This document shows, one piece after another, positions 1-11,017 of a stretch of 64,000 bases of DNA. The position numbers and the translations under genes were made by a program. Position 1 is the stretch's first letter. The number at the start of each line of letters is the position of its first letter. The notes under the pieces were generated by a model. It did no database searches, had not been told where the DNA came from, and saw only the letters and a program-made list of their open reading frames with translations. Source of the DNA: Macrotis lagotis. Lineage: Eukaryota; Chordata; Mammalia; Peramelemorphia; Peramelidae. The stretch spans positions 141,465,822-141,529,821 of the forward strand of contig NC_133658.1 of NCBI RefSeq assembly GCF_037893015.1, read 5' to 3'.

Positions 1-1537
1 TCTGGATAGAAAACAAACATAAATAGAAAGACAAATCAGAACTTAGGAGAACTGGACTATACTCCTGTTTCAGACTATGAATGGCTGCTGTTGGTACCAA
101 AAATACTCAGCCCAAATTTACTTCTGTAGTGAATAGATGGGAATAAAATTAGAGATAAGAGTTAGGAGATAGAACCTAAAACATAATCCCTGTCTGAAGG
201 CTTGGCAATTTATTTCATCACCCCTAAGACAATTATAGTCAACTATCCCAAAAGTAGTCCTCTTAGTAGATGGATCACCACTGAAGGTGGTAACCAGGCT
301 TCCCAGAAGGGAAAAAACAAAACTTTTAAACAAATTCACCATGACATATGCTGTGAGAAGCCAGCTATAAAGGAAAAGTAGGTGGGTGCCAGGTTATTGT
401 TATCAACAATGGATTTAATTAACAATGATGGTTTCTGAGAGTTTGCTTCATACAATCATTTAATTCCTTAGGATTCTATAGTTTCTTGTTTTTAAAATGA
501 GTTTTTTTTTTAAAAAACAGATCTCTATCAGGAGAGAGCAGCATGTCATACAGTACAAGGTGAGGTTCATATATTTTTTGCTGGTGAAGAACTAAGAATC
601 ATTGTATTAATTGTATTAATTTCTCACTATCCATTGAATGGGTATATACAAGATAACTGTCAACCACACCATTGTACTGAAACATCTCTTGCAACAATTA
701 CCAATATTCTCTGTCAGACTTTTCTTAGCATTTAGCTGACACTTTTGCTTATGATTATTGTATCCCTTGGAGTCATGTCACAATATCTCCATGTAGTACA
801 AAGCCCCTCCACTTCAGAGATTACTAGAGATTAAATAAAATAAAAAATAAAATTACCTGTATCCTGGCATTGCTTCCAATATATCTTTTTTGTTTTATTT
901 CATATTACTCATTGTCACAAATTGTACATTCTAACCAAATTGGATTACTGGCTATTAGATATTCTTCCATCTCTGCTTTGTTTATACAGGCCATCACCTA
1001 TGTTTAGGAATCCATTTTCTTCTCGCCACCTTTCACAATCTTTCCAAGAATTACTTCTAGTCACTAGACTAGAGTTCAACAATTTAACAAAGATTAGAGG
1101 AAAAGGGAGAACAAGAGAGGCAACTTTGCATATTGACTGTACTAATTTTTCACTGAGAAATTTGTAATGGATGAATTGGTAAAATTCTTGCTTCCTTGCT
1201 AAGTATTTCTGTCTTTTTTTGCTTCTCAGTGATCATGGTACCTAAGCTGCTAAAAAGTGGAGTCTAAAATCAGGAAAAGACCATACACGCACAGAAGTTT
1301 GAATAATGAAATAAAGAAAAAGTAAATCATTTCTTGTACTTAAAGGTATCAACCAAAGCAATAAAACAAATGAATGAAAACTTTTTCAATTCTTTTTAGT
1401 CTTTCCAGTTTTTCTCCACCTGTGATTAATAATATTTTAATTTGTAATCTCTAGCTCCAAAATAAATTGTTCTCCAAAACCAAGGGTAAACTTTCTATGG
1501 CTGATGAAAACAATCCTTACAGAAACAGGGTAAAGAG

Positions 1538-1563
1538 ATGAATGAATGAATGAATGAATGAAT
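1538..1563. repeat. (ATGA)n microsatellite
   Basis: About six and a half perfect copies of a 4-bp unit. It abuts an L2/MIR-like fragment on its right side. Confidence 0.95.
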
Positions 1564-1660
1564 AAGCATTTATTAAGCAATTTCTACATGCCAAACACTG
1601 CACTAAATCCTGAGGCTATAAATACAAATGAAGAGACAGTCCTGGACCTTGAATTTCTTT
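1564..1660 (+). repeat. L2/MIR-like 3'-end fragment
   Basis: Begins AAGCATTTATTAAGCA and continues with a degraded 'tgccaaacactgcactaa' segment, the usual wording of L2/CORE-SINE 3' ends in mammals. A related fragment lies at 56040-56165. Edges are approximate. Confidence 0.55.
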
Positions 1661-2787
1661 TAACAAGAAGAGATAGCTCATATAGGGTATTGGGGGACAG
1701 GGAAATTTTCATTAGAAAGAGGGATGGAGTGATAGGTGAGTAGATCGAGATACTTTCTAGGGACAATGACATTACTGAATACATGCATGGCTACTATTAG
1801 GAAGAGAATAAAATGAAGCATGCCTGGAGCCTGTTTTAGATATGAGTCACTTGAGACACTCACTAATCAAAATTAGTAGGAGTAATGGAGCTAAAAGGGA
1901 GATCCTCTAGTGCCTGATCTCCACTCTGGACAGTAGGGCTAATGGTGAGATGGCCAGGTTACAAAGTAACACATGGATAAAGATCCCTAAATACAGATAC
2001 TGCCCAGATAAAAGTTTCACCAATCAAGCAAAAAAAAAAAAAACTCAGTATGGAAGATAATGGAGCTGAAAGGGTTAATGATTGTAAAGGATAAAATGAA
2101 CAAATTTTATTAACATCAAATTGAAGTGCTTTTGCATACCAAAATAAATGCAGTTAGAATAAGAAATTTACAATCATAAAATCAAAAAATTGTAATGACG
2201 ATTATGCATGCACTCCAAGGAGAATTTGGGCACCTCACTTAGCCTCTCAGCTTCAGTCATCTCATATGTAAAATAAGTATAATAGTAGCATAGACTAAAT
2301 GAGAAAATATATTTAAAATGCTTTTTGCAGGCCTGAAAAAATATTTAATATATTACTGCAGATAAAATATAGCCAACATTTTGGATAATAAAAGCAAGGC
2401 TCTAAAATATCTCTACTGGATAATACATTGTGATTAAAAAAAAAAAACCCATGTAACTAAAACAAGCTTGGTATTGTTAAAACTCCCTACCTGAATAGAT
2501 GACATTAAATAAATACAAATTCTACCATTGGGTCAAAAAATATCAGGCAAGTCAGCAGTGTAATATGGCAGGGAAAAGGATAAGGCAGTGTGCCAGGCTC
2601 ATGAAAGTGCTGGAAATTTCCCTTTAAGCCACCGACTTTGTTCCTTGACGTCTCCCTTGGATGATGAAACGATCAGAAATAAACGATCATCAAAAGCCCT
2701 TTATATTATTCCCCATTCTCTGTTCCTTCTCCCCTTTTGCCAAAGACAGTCACTCTTCACACTTCTTTATCCTTTCCCTCCCATCTT

Positions 2788-3410
2788 TTTTTTTATTAAC
2801 GATTTTATTTTGAGTTTTACAAATTTTCCCCCATCTTACTTCCCTCCCCCCACCCCACCCCACTCGCATGGAAGGCAATTTGTCAGTCTTTACAATGTTT
2901 CCATGGTATACATTGATCCAAATTGAGTGTGATGAGAGAAATATCCTTAAGGAAAAAAAAAGTTTAAGAGGAAGATCAGACAATAAGATAGCAGTTTTTT
3001 TTTTTAAATTAAAGTTAATAGTCCTTGGTCTTTGTTCAAACTCCACAGTTCTTTCTCTGGATACAGATGATATTCTCCATTGCAGACAGCCCCAAATTGT
3101 CCCTGGTTGTTGCACTGATGGAATGAGCGAGTTCATCAAGGTTGATCTTCGCCCCCATGTTGCTGTTAGGGTGTACAGTGTTTTTCTGGTTCTGCTCATC
3201 AGTTCATGCAAATCCCTTCAGGCTTCCCTGAAATCCCATCCCTCCTGGTTTCCAATAGAACAATAGTGTTCCATGACATACATAACACCACAGTTTGCTA
3301 AGCCATTCCCCAACTGAAGGACATTCACTTGATTGCAGTTCTTTGCCACCACAGACAGGGCTGCTAGTTTTTTTTTTTTGTACTAGTGATGTTTTTACCC
3401 TTTTTCATTC
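2788..3410 (-). mobile_element. 5'-truncated L1 (3' part), minus orientation
   Basis: The left side starts with a T run (the poly-A tail read on the other strand). The text then matches the L1 3' region that recurs in this window at 22015, 27115, 35325 and 38400, including the segments about a 'mismatched' GTTCATCAAGGTTGATC and 'CCATTCCCCAACTGAAGG'. The element is flanked by a direct repeat, CCCTCCCATCTT, at 2776-2787 and 3411-3422, which fixes both ends. Its right edge lies about 80 bp from the start of the CpG-rich promoter block. Short open frames on both strands across it are not genes. Confidence 0.85.
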
Positions 3411-3546
3411 CCCTCCCATCTTTATAGAACGTAAACTCCTTGAAGGTATTTTTGATCTTGAACTCCAGCAGCACACAAGGAGAGACACCAGTGGGAAAAA
3501 TGAAGTGGCGAGGGAGCTCGGGCCAGGCGACCTCTCCGAGGGGCTC

Positions 3547-3607
3547 CCGGCCCCGCCCCTCCCCCTTCCGGCCCCTCCCCTCCCGGCCCCGCCCCTCCCA
3601 CTTCCGG
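3547..3607 (+). promoter_or_regulatory. Tandem GC-box plus ETS module, two copies
   Basis: CCCCGCCCCT (Sp1/KLF-type GC box) occurs at 3551-3560 and again at 3587-3596. CTTCCGG (ETS-type site) occurs at 3565-3571 and again at 3601-3607. Both pairs are spaced by exactly 36 bp, so the whole module looks like a 36-bp tandem duplication. It sits 83-143 bp upstream of the start codon. Binding is inferred from motif only. Confidence 0.75.
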
Positions 3608-3689
3608 TCCTGCGCGCCTCGCGGACAGGCGTTCGCGCTGAGGCTCTGGGTGGACTGGGCCGTTGGCTGTGTCCGAGGAGGCCTGTGCC

Positions 3690-3747
3690 ATGCTCTACCT
3701 CCTGGCCCTGTCGGCGGGGCTCAGCAGGCTGCTCACGTCGGGCTTCG
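3690..3747 (+). CDS. ADAM32: ADAM32 exon 1: start codon and signal peptide
   Basis: Codes for 19 residues plus one base (phase 1 at the donor). The peptide MLYLLALSAGLSRLLTSGF has the short hydrophobic core of a signal peptide, and family members start in the same way. The ATG has G at -3 (GTGCCATGC), an acceptable start context. The donor is TTCG/GTGAGT. No in-frame upstream ATG was seen. Other frames that read through here extend into intron 1 and are not supported. The exon lies inside the CpG island, about 80 bp after the duplicated GC-box/ETS module. The cleavage point for signal peptidase cannot be fixed from sequence alone. Confidence 0.88.
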
Positions 3748-4087
3748 GTGAGTTCCGGAGGAGTCGGGGACTCGGACCGCTTGTGAAGAAAGCGCTTTGC
3801 AGAGAGAGACCCGAAGGCCCGCCCGGCGCCCCCCGGGGCCTTGCTTCGAGGGCCTCCACCCTTGGGGGGGGGGGCGGTGAGAGAGGGGCCAGTGCCCGAG
3901 CCTCAGGGCCCCGCTTCTGAGCCTCGGTGACCTTCCACCCCTTAGCGCCAAAGTAGAAAACACTTGTGAAGCTGAAAGTGCTTAGTACCAGTACATTAGA
4001 ATTAAATCAGGGGCCTCGGTCCGAGACGGGAAACGGGCCTTTTCCGCTGTCCCGGGGGGCGCCCTGGAAGAAGACGCAGGGAGAAGC

Positions 4088-4108
4088 GGGGGGGGGGGGG
4101 GGGGGGGG
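4088..4108. repeat. Run of 21 G in intron 1
   Basis: Uninterrupted poly-G at the 3' edge of the CpG island. It can form G-quadruplex on the + strand and is likely length-polymorphic or a sequencing/assembly weak point. Confidence 0.9.
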
Positions 4109-4302
4109 CTAGGCCGCAGCCGGGATTGGACCTTGGCTTTTCAAGCCCTAAGGAAGACTTCTTGCACCCCGTACCCTGAGGGCCAGTTGACAGTGGCCAC
4201 CCGGGTGTGCCTGTGAGCACTGGACACAGCTGACCTGCCTTCCTCCTCTCTTGTCTCTCTTCAAATCTCACAAGAAGTCTTTACCAGTCTAACTTAATCA
4301 TC

Positions 4303-4440
4303 TTTTTTTTTTTTTTTTTGCAAGGTTTGCCAAGACCACACAGCTAGGTAATTATTAAGTGTCTGTTGAGGTCAGGTTTGAACTCAGGTCCTCCTGACTC
4401 CAGGGCCGGTGCTCTATCCACTGCACCACCTAGCCGCCCC
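4303..4440 (-). mobile_element. WSINE-like SINE (tRNA-derived), minus
   Basis: Poly-T followed by the minus-strand consensus (GCAAGG..., CACACAGCTAGGTAATTATTAAGTG, ...CACCTAGCCGCCCC). Part of the tail module is deleted. Confidence 0.92.
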
Positions 4441-4640
4441 CAGTCTTCCTTAATCTCAGTGCCTTTCTTATGAGATTATCAATTCATTCTTTATCCTGTT
4501 TGTACGTAGCCGTGCACGTTGTTTCCCTTATTAGAGGGAGCTCCTTGAGAGCAAGGATTTTTTGATTTATTTTATTTGAAAAAAAATTTTGTGTCTGATA
4601 CATTAATAAATGCTTATTGACTGACAGCTTGAAGTTAGAT
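4441..4640 (+). repeat. L2 3'-end fragment
   Basis: Contains the typical L2 3' sequence 'gggagctccttgagagcaagg' followed by a diverged 'aataaatgcttattgactg' end. An A-rich insertion splits it. Confidence 0.65.
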
Positions 4641-4718
4641 TTTACTAGTGTCTCTTCCACCTTTTCCCTTTCCTCACTTTTCCACCAGGAACCAGTCCAG
4701 GTACTTTTATTCATCAAT

Positions 4719-4874
4719 TTTTTTTTTTTTTAGGTTTTTGCAAGGCAAAGGTGTTAAGTGGCTTGCCCAAGGCCACACAGCTAGGTAGTTATTAAGTGTC
4801 TGAGGCTGGATTTGACCTCAGGTACTCCTGACTCCAGGGCCGGTGCTTTATCTACTGCACCAGCTAGCTGCCCC
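4719..4874 (-). mobile_element. WSINE-like SINE, minus
   Basis: Near full-length copy. ATCAATTTT occurs on both sides (from about 4713 and 4878), consistent with target-site duplication. Confidence 0.93.
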
Positions 4875-5796
4875 CTATCAATTTTTTTTAATCAATGCTT
4901 TGTATTGATTCATATATGGCCTGTTTTTCAAATTCACAAATGACATCAAACTGGGAAGAAGAATTAACAAGTAGGATGACAGAGTCGATAGTCAAAACTT
5001 TTCTTAACCTTGTAAATGTTTAATAACCACCTTGAGGGAGGGAGAATATATGTATATATACACACATATATATATATACATACATATAATATATGCACAA
5101 TGCACTTTTAAATTTAGTTTGCATTAATAACATTTTCTCCAAACAGTAAATCATTTCATGATTTGTAGCAATTTCTTGGGGTTTAATTGCACAAACAGAA
5201 AATTTAGCAATCAACTTTCTCAAGTTAGTAGGAGCTGTCTCCAGCTAGCAACAGGCTAAAAAAAAGTGGACCAAAAGAAATTATGACATTTATTAAAGAG
5301 AAATATTAAGCAATACATTTTGGTTTAAAAAGTCAACTTTAAGGAATTATGGGATACTTTGACCACTTTCATTGGGTAGCAACTTGAGGATGCCACTACC
5401 CAGAGAGAGAGAGCCATACCCAGCATTTCCTGCCTACTTGTCAGGTTGGAAGTTCCAACTTGACAAGTCACGTCCATAATCAGGAAGATTGACAAACCAG
5501 AAGGTGAATTTGAACATGATGTGGCTCTTCCCAACAAGATACTCTCCTCTCTTCCCCCTCCCTCTCCACACTTCAGTCCCTTTTGGTCCATTGTTTCCAT
5601 GAATTCATTTCTGTTCTGGAATGCCCAGGAAGTATATTGTCTTTTTATAACCAATTAAATGTTGTTTTTCTCTGTGGAAAATAAAAAAAAGCGAACTTTA
5701 CAAGTACAAGATGGAAATCCATGTCTAGATAGCAGTTCCTTTGAAAAAAGATATGGGTGTTTTAATAGTTTGCAAGCTCTTCGTGAGTCATAGGTA
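4875..5796. other. Intron 1 stretch, nothing clear
   Basis: AT-rich unique-looking sequence with a (TA/CA) dinucleotide tract near 5046-5092. Open frames on the minus strand (5020-5223, 5325-5654) show no family resemblance. Confidence 0.5.
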
Positions 5797-6010
5797 TTGT
5801 TGTTTGTCTTTTGTTCTGGAAGACAACCATGACATCAGGGAGGTTATGCCATGATGTGCAAGTGAATTGGATTTGAGTGAGGAGGTTCTGTGCTAAGGCA
5901 CCAGCTTCACTTTCTCCCCAGGAGCCATCTGGGTCCAGTGGCTAGATTTGTAGGACTGGAGATGGTCCTGGATGCTGTAGGAGACCTTGACCTTTTAGCA
6001 CTAGATCTTT
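5797..6010 (-). mobile_element. RTE-tailed composite SINE fragment, minus
   Basis: The left side reads TTGTTTGTCTTTTGTTCTGG then AAGACAACCATGACATCAGG. This is the reverse complement of the 3' tail seen in the composite SINE at 50170-50474 ('catcacctcc...gaatgaagg'). The GGAGCCATCTGGGTCCAG segment matches the same element. The head is degraded. Confidence 0.7.
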
Positions 6011-7231
6011 CGCAGGTCACAGTGACTTAATGCAAGCCCATTCAATAATTGAAGTAAGAGAGAGATGAGGCAAAGAAGTCAAGATTGACTACTCCCCCCA
6101 AAAAAAATTTAATCTGGGAAGGCACATATGTATTATAAGGCAGTCAAAAAATTCAATTCTTGCTTTGTCTCCATTAATTAAAATATAGTGTCCAGAAAAA
6201 GGATACTGTATCTATTATATTCAATAATGGTTAGACCACATCTGAAATATTATATTCAGACCTATGTACTGCATTAGAGTAAGGACATAGACAAACTGAA
6301 ACACAAGTAGAAATGAGTGACCATGTTGGTAGTGAGACTATAAAGAACTTATTGGACAAATATTGATTGAAAATAGTGGAGATTATTTAGCCTGGAAAAG
6401 AAAAAAATAGATCACATTTGACTATTCTAAGGAAGCTAATTTCTCTTAGTCTCTGGTACCTCAGGAGTATGGATTAAGATGCCTTTCCAGCTTTAAATCC
6501 ATGCTCCTGTGAACTGTTTCAAGTACTTGGGCTTTTGTGTGGGAAATAACATTTGACTTGTTTTGCTTTTCTGGAGGGCAAAATTGGATCAAAATGGCAT
6601 CTTTTTGATTGACAATTAAAGCTATCCAAAACTGAATTTGTACTACCTTGAGAGGTTACTGAGTTTCTCATCATTAGAGGTCTTCAGGTAAAGGTTGCGT
6701 GGCCATTTGTTGGTGATATTAGGGGATTCCTATTCAGATGTAGGTTGTATTATATAATCTCTGAGGAGTTGAGAGAGACTAGAGTCATTTATACAGAGAT
6801 GAGAAACACAAGGGAACAAATGATAGCAATAATAGCATTAAGAGAAAGTCAAGGAGAGAGTCTTAGGAGTCTCTGTGGTGAGAGATGATTGCTGAACCAG
6901 CAAGAAAAATGAGGAGTGTTCTGAACAAGTTGGAAAAGAATCAGGAGTGAGTAAATATTATAGAAGAGAAGCTGTTAACTGCTATATCACTCTCTTAGTT
7001 AAGTGTTATAAGGAAATAAATTTCTATCCTTTGCCTACCTATACCCTTGATTTTAATCACTGATTCACTGGATTATAGAACTATTAGTAACCTTAATAGT
7101 ACTCAAATTTGTCTTCTGGACATCTTCACCTGAATGTTCCAATGACATTTCAGATTCAAGATACCTAAAACAGAATCTAGTATGTTGAACTGGGAATTCT
7201 GTGACTCAACCACATATTTTGTTGTGCATAT
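6011..7231. other. Intron 1 stretch, nothing clear
   Basis: Degraded sequence with hints of old MIR/LINE text (for example near 6160-6500) but nothing I can assign with confidence. No coding signal. Confidence 0.45.
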
Positions 7232-7239
7232 CTTTAAGA

Positions 7240-7455
7240 CAGGGATTCCTAATATGTTTCATGTTCCCTTTTGGCAGTCTGGTAAATCCTGTTTATCCCT
7301 GTTTATTTTAACTGTTATTAAATGCATAAAATAAAATACATAGACCTGTTACATTGAAATACGTTGGGGGGAAAAAGCAGACAAATTACATTGAAATAAA
7401 GTTATTAAAATATTTTTTAAAACAAGTTCATGTACCGCAGTTTAAGAAACCCCTG
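7240..7455. mobile_element. Non-autonomous hAT-like element with terminal inverted repeats
   Basis: Starts CAGGGATTCCTAAT and ends TTAAGAAACCCCTG, which are imperfect inverted repeats of each other. The interior (CCTTTTGGCAGTCTGGT, ATGCATAAAATAAAATACAT) matches a common mammalian hAT-type MITE. The adjoining octamers CTTTAAGA and CATTAGGG could be a worn 8-bp target duplication. A second copy lies at 26306-26515. Confidence 0.75.
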
Positions 7456-7604
7456 CATTAGGGTCATTCTTGACCTCTCTCATTCTTCCATATCTAATCT
7501 ATTATTAATTTCTATCCAACTACTGCAAAATCTCCTGAATCTATCACCTTTTTCCTAATAAACTAACCACTACTCTAGTTTGAGAACTCATCATTCAATT
7601 ATTA

Positions 7605-7770
7605 TTTTTTTATTTTTAGGTGTTTTTTTTTTTTGCAAGGCAATGGGGTTAAAGTGGCTTGCCCGAGGCCGCACAGCTAGGTAATTATTAAGTGTCTAAG
7701 GTTGGATTTGAACTTAGGTACCCCTGACTCCAGGGCCGGTGCTCTATCCACTGCGCCACCTAGCCACCCC
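7605..7770 (-). mobile_element. WSINE-like SINE, minus
   Basis: Complete copy flanked by a near-identical 17-bp direct repeat (CTCATCATTCAATTATT at about 7588 and CTCATCATTCAGTTATT at 7771), inserted in L2-derived sequence. Confidence 0.95.
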
Positions 7771-8060
7771 CTCATCATTCAGTTATTGCTAGAATTATTG
7801 TAACATTCTATGTCCAGCCTCAGATGATTTATTCAACCTGTTTCTCATGCTTAGAATATACTTCTCCCTTCTTTATTGTTTTCAAACCATTAGTGCCCCT
7901 ACTTTCTCCAGTTACCTTGTGTTGTCTTAATCTGTGTACATGCTATGTATATATAACTTCATATTAGAATATAAAGCCCTTGAGAGTAATGACTTTTATT
8001 TTTGTTGTACTCCCGTTGTACAATGTTTTGTACATATTAGGTGCTTCTTGTCTAATTAAA
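7771..8060 (+). repeat. L2 fragment (3' part)
   Basis: L2-style text including 'ataaagcccttgagagtaatgac' and 'gtacatattaggtgcttc', the usual end of L2. The part left of the SINE (about 7460-7600) probably belongs to the same copy. Confidence 0.6.
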
Positions 8061-8754
8061 TTTCAGTATGGGCACATGAAGTTGGATAATTAAGGAAAAA
8101 GAAGCTGGAGATGATAGATTTGAAAAGAATAAGGGAGAACAGAGGGAAGGAAACAATGAGAAATGGAAGATGAAAATAAAATTAATAAAGAGTTAAAGGG
8201 AAGCAGTGTTAAGGAAAAAAGGATTGGGCAAATGTTGGAATATTTAATAAACATTTTATTGGACGCCACCATTTATGAAGACACGGTAGGTTCTGCTTTC
8301 TAACTACTATAGCTGTGAAAGTAGAAAGTAGAAAGCATCCTTTTTCCTGTTTTTTAATTTGTATTTGACTCTTAATAGCTGTATAGTAGCAGGTGGTGAA
8401 GATGTATAATTATAAAAAAGATGCAAGAAAAGTTTAGAGGTAAGGGTGAGTGAGGATAGAGAAAGAACTGCTTGTATCATTTGTAAAGAAGTGGAAGATC
8501 ACAGACATGGAGAGAGTAGTGGGAAGTAGTCAAAATAAGGGGAAATTATAAGAATCTTGCTTTGACAAATTTTTGGCATTAAAAAAAAATCTAATTTCAG
8601 AGACAAATGGGGTTGAAATTTAGAAAAAGTTAAACCGGTTGTATAGGGAAGCTTAGAAATAAGGAATCTTTTGAAACTTATAAATGGAAGCCAGAGAACT
8701 GGTAGGTCCTGAAGTTAGATTATTTTAGTAATAAAAAACTTTTGCTTTCTCCAG
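8061..8754. other. End of intron 1, nothing clear
   Basis: AT-rich sequence without a recognisable repeat or coding signal. It ends in the exon 2 acceptor TTTGCTTTCTCCAG. Confidence 0.5.
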
Positions 8755-8831
8755 ATCATCAACAGTCATTCGTAGAGATCATAGTTCCAGAGAAGATCCC
8801 ATCAAATTCAAGTGATTCAGACTCAGAATAT
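8755..8831 (+). CDS. ADAM32: ADAM32 exon 2: start of prodomain
   Basis: 77 nt, phase 1 in and phase 0 out, residues 20-45. Acceptor TTTGCTTTCTCCAG, donor GAATAT/GTAAGG. It encodes the first mature/prodomain strand with the IIVPEKI segment, a hallmark position in this ADAM group (VPEKI in ADAM32 and ADAM3), followed by a Ser/Asp-rich stretch with a possible N-glycosylation sequon at N37 (NSS). The prodomain normally guides folding and latency. In these protease-dead members it is kept but has no enzyme to silence. Confidence 0.88.
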
Positions 8832-9574
8832 GTAAGGAGCAGAATTACTCAGAATTCTAAGAATGATATTCTTACATTTTTAATGGTACTAAGAACCCTA
8901 ACTTCCATAAGTAAGGTTATCAACATTAGCTATTAGCTTCATTGTGGGTCAGTGAGAATAAATTTATAAATTTTCAAAGTCATTTAGTAAGGTCTCTATT
9001 TAGCAAGTAATGTAGAGAACTAAGGTATTACATATTATACATCTTAACTCCCTCCTCCAAAAAGCCTAAAACTTTTCACTGGAAAATCCAGATATTTGAG
9101 GGGGAACAATGTTTTAACTTGATTTTATACATGGAATTACTTTAATTCTGTATGTTGCTTTCTAGATCAGGACTGACCAAAGTACAGCCCACAGTGTTAT
9201 TTTGTGTGCCCCCCCATGGGTTTACTAAATGCTTTAGTAAACATAGCTGAGCTGCCAGAACTCTCATTAAAATGGCTAATCAAACTATATTGTCTACTGT
9301 TTCAATAAAAACTTTTAAAAGTAAAGCTGAATAGACTTTCATGAATATTGTAGTACTAATATGTTAAAAGTGTTCTGAAACAGTTAATGTATCTTCATCA
9401 ATTTCTTATAGGGTGTCATGGCTTTTACTATGTAATTTATTTGCTAGGGAAGATGGAAAAAAAATAATTATTGCACGTTAAAAAAAAAACTTTAATTTTT
9501 TCCATATTCACTAAAGCATTTATCCTCTTTTATACCAAAAATACTCTTGTGCCTAAATGTAGGTTTGAGTCAGG

Positions 9575-10110
9575 TTCATGTGACAGACATTGACTTCCTC
9601 ATTGTTTTTCTCACTCAGCTGTCCATCTATGACTTCAAACATTCTTCTTGGTCCACCTTCCCTCCCATGCTTGGGACTCTCTCCTCACCTCTGAAGTGTT
9701 TCTCAGTCCTTGCTAGTATCTTCTTTCTGCTTAATTATCTTCAACTTAACCTGTGTCTTTCCTCTTTTAGATTGTTGTTTGAGCATTGTCTCTTCCATTA
9801 GACTGTGAGCTCCTTGAGAGAAAGAACTATTTAAAAATTTTTTGTTTTGTTTTTTTGTTTTTAGGTTTTTTTTTTTTTGCAAGGCAATGGGGTTAAGTGG
9901 CTTGCCCAAAGCCACACAGCTAGGTAATTATTAAATGTCTGAAGCTGGATTTGAACTCAGGTGCTCCTGACTCCAGGGCCAGTGCTCTATCCACCTTGCA
10001 ACCTAGCCGCTCCTATTTAAAATTTTTTTAAAATTATTTTTATCTTTCTTTGAATCTCCAATACTTGGCACATGATTGGTGCTTAATAAATGCTTGCTGA
10101 TTTGACTTGG
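9575..10110 (+). repeat. L2 3' end, split by a SINE
   Basis: L2 text from about 9575 (ATTGACTTCCTCATTGTTTT) through 'gactgtgagctccttgagag', interrupted by the SINE at 9841-10013, then resuming with 'tggcacatgattggtgcttaataaatgctt'. An 84-residue open frame inside it is L2-derived, not a gene. Confidence 0.75.
9850..10013 (-). mobile_element. WSINE-like SINE, minus, inside L2
   Basis: Full consensus order in minus orientation. CTATTTAAAA-type direct repeats lie at about 9828 and 10013. Confidence 0.93.
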
Positions 10111-11017
10111 CTTAGCTACCCTCCATGGACTAGTCTAGCTAATTGTGGAGAGGCTTATTTTTAGCTAGTTGGCCACTAAGTGATAATTTATCTTTGTGAT
10201 CTATACAACAGATAGAGATATATAATGACTTTCAAATCTTATGCCATAAAAATATAGATTTTTTTCCACTTCTTTAAAAATATAAAATGTTCTCCTTTTG
10301 TCCCTGTATGATGGAGGCAGAAGGTGAGAAAGTGAGAAGATTCTTAGAGTTTTATAGATTATTCATGGACATTAACTTTTAAATCTTCTAATATGAGGTC
10401 TTTGGGAATTGTGAAACCCTTTTAGGAAGAATTCTGTCCTTTTCCCATCTTTATTTTGTCTTTTTATTTCTGATATCATTCTCCTTTAGGAGGAGATTTT
10501 AATTTTCCTTCCTTTGTTGTATCATCATAAATATTCAAACTCCTGTATGGATTGTGGATTTTACTCAGGTTTTGGATTCCACATTTCATTTTCATTTCTC
10601 TTATAATAAATCTAGCTGCATCACAGTCTCATGGACTTTGATGTTGTGTTTGGTTAACAAGTAGAAAAATTACCTAAAGAACCTGAAAAGATCCTCTAAA
10701 CTAAATATATACCTTAATATTTAGTAATTTTAAAGAAAATTGAAAAACAGAGTTTAGGACTAAGGATTGAAATGAAAGAGCTCACCACAATGATTCATCA
10801 GAATGTCATGAAACCTTTTTTCAAGAAGAAAGTAGGAAGATGTTGGTTTTGGCAAGCATTAAAATAGTATACGGACTGGATCTCTGATTTCACTGATATA
10901 TAGAACTAAATACAGGTCAACCCTGAACAATCACCAAAAATTAGAATTAGCTGTCAAAAAGATAAGAAACAACTAGTTTGCCTGTTTGGAAGCAATAACA
11001 TTTAAGATCCAACTCTA
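10111..11017. other. Intron 2 stretch, nothing clear
   Basis: AT-rich sequence with no coding signal and no repeat that I can assign. Confidence 0.5.

Larger units (their letters stand above)
1..2787. other. Upstream intergenic region, no gene seen
   Basis: No open frame here looks like a conserved protein or shows exon-like borders. The stretch is AT-rich and contains a tetranucleotide microsatellite, an L2/MIR-like fragment near 1564-1660, and a MIR-like stretch near 2215-2290 (lower-case style CACCTCACTTAGCCTCTCAG, then a 'TGTAAAATAAG' motif). AATAAA-type hexamers occur near 833-850 and 2512. In human the neighbour upstream of ADAM32 is ADAM9 on the same strand, so the 3' flank of ADAM9 could lie here or just upstream, but I recognise no ADAM9 coding sequence. 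Confidence 0.6.
3490..4180. promoter_or_regulatory. CpG island over the ADAM32 promoter and exon 1
   Basis: This is the only GC- and CpG-rich block in the 64 kb. It starts about 200 bp before the exon 1 ATG and continues about 430 bp into intron 1, where it ends in a run of 21 G (4088-4108). There is no obvious TATA box upstream of the ATG. A GC-box/ETS promoter without TATA is the likely arrangement. The transcription start was not determined and would fall between about 3540 and 3689. Confidence 0.85.

Noticed and set aside
2588..3266. 112-, 132- and 153-residue frames at 2.6-3.3 kb
   Set aside because: They overlap the L1 fragment on both strands and have no domain features.
3295..3963. 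Several overlapping long open frames across the promoter, exon 1 and intron 1 on both strands
   Set aside because: They reflect GC-rich sequence with few stop codons. They cross the exon 1 donor or lie in the L1 and promoter, and their products are low-complexity Pro/Arg/Gly. Only the frame starting at 3690 fits the ADAM family.
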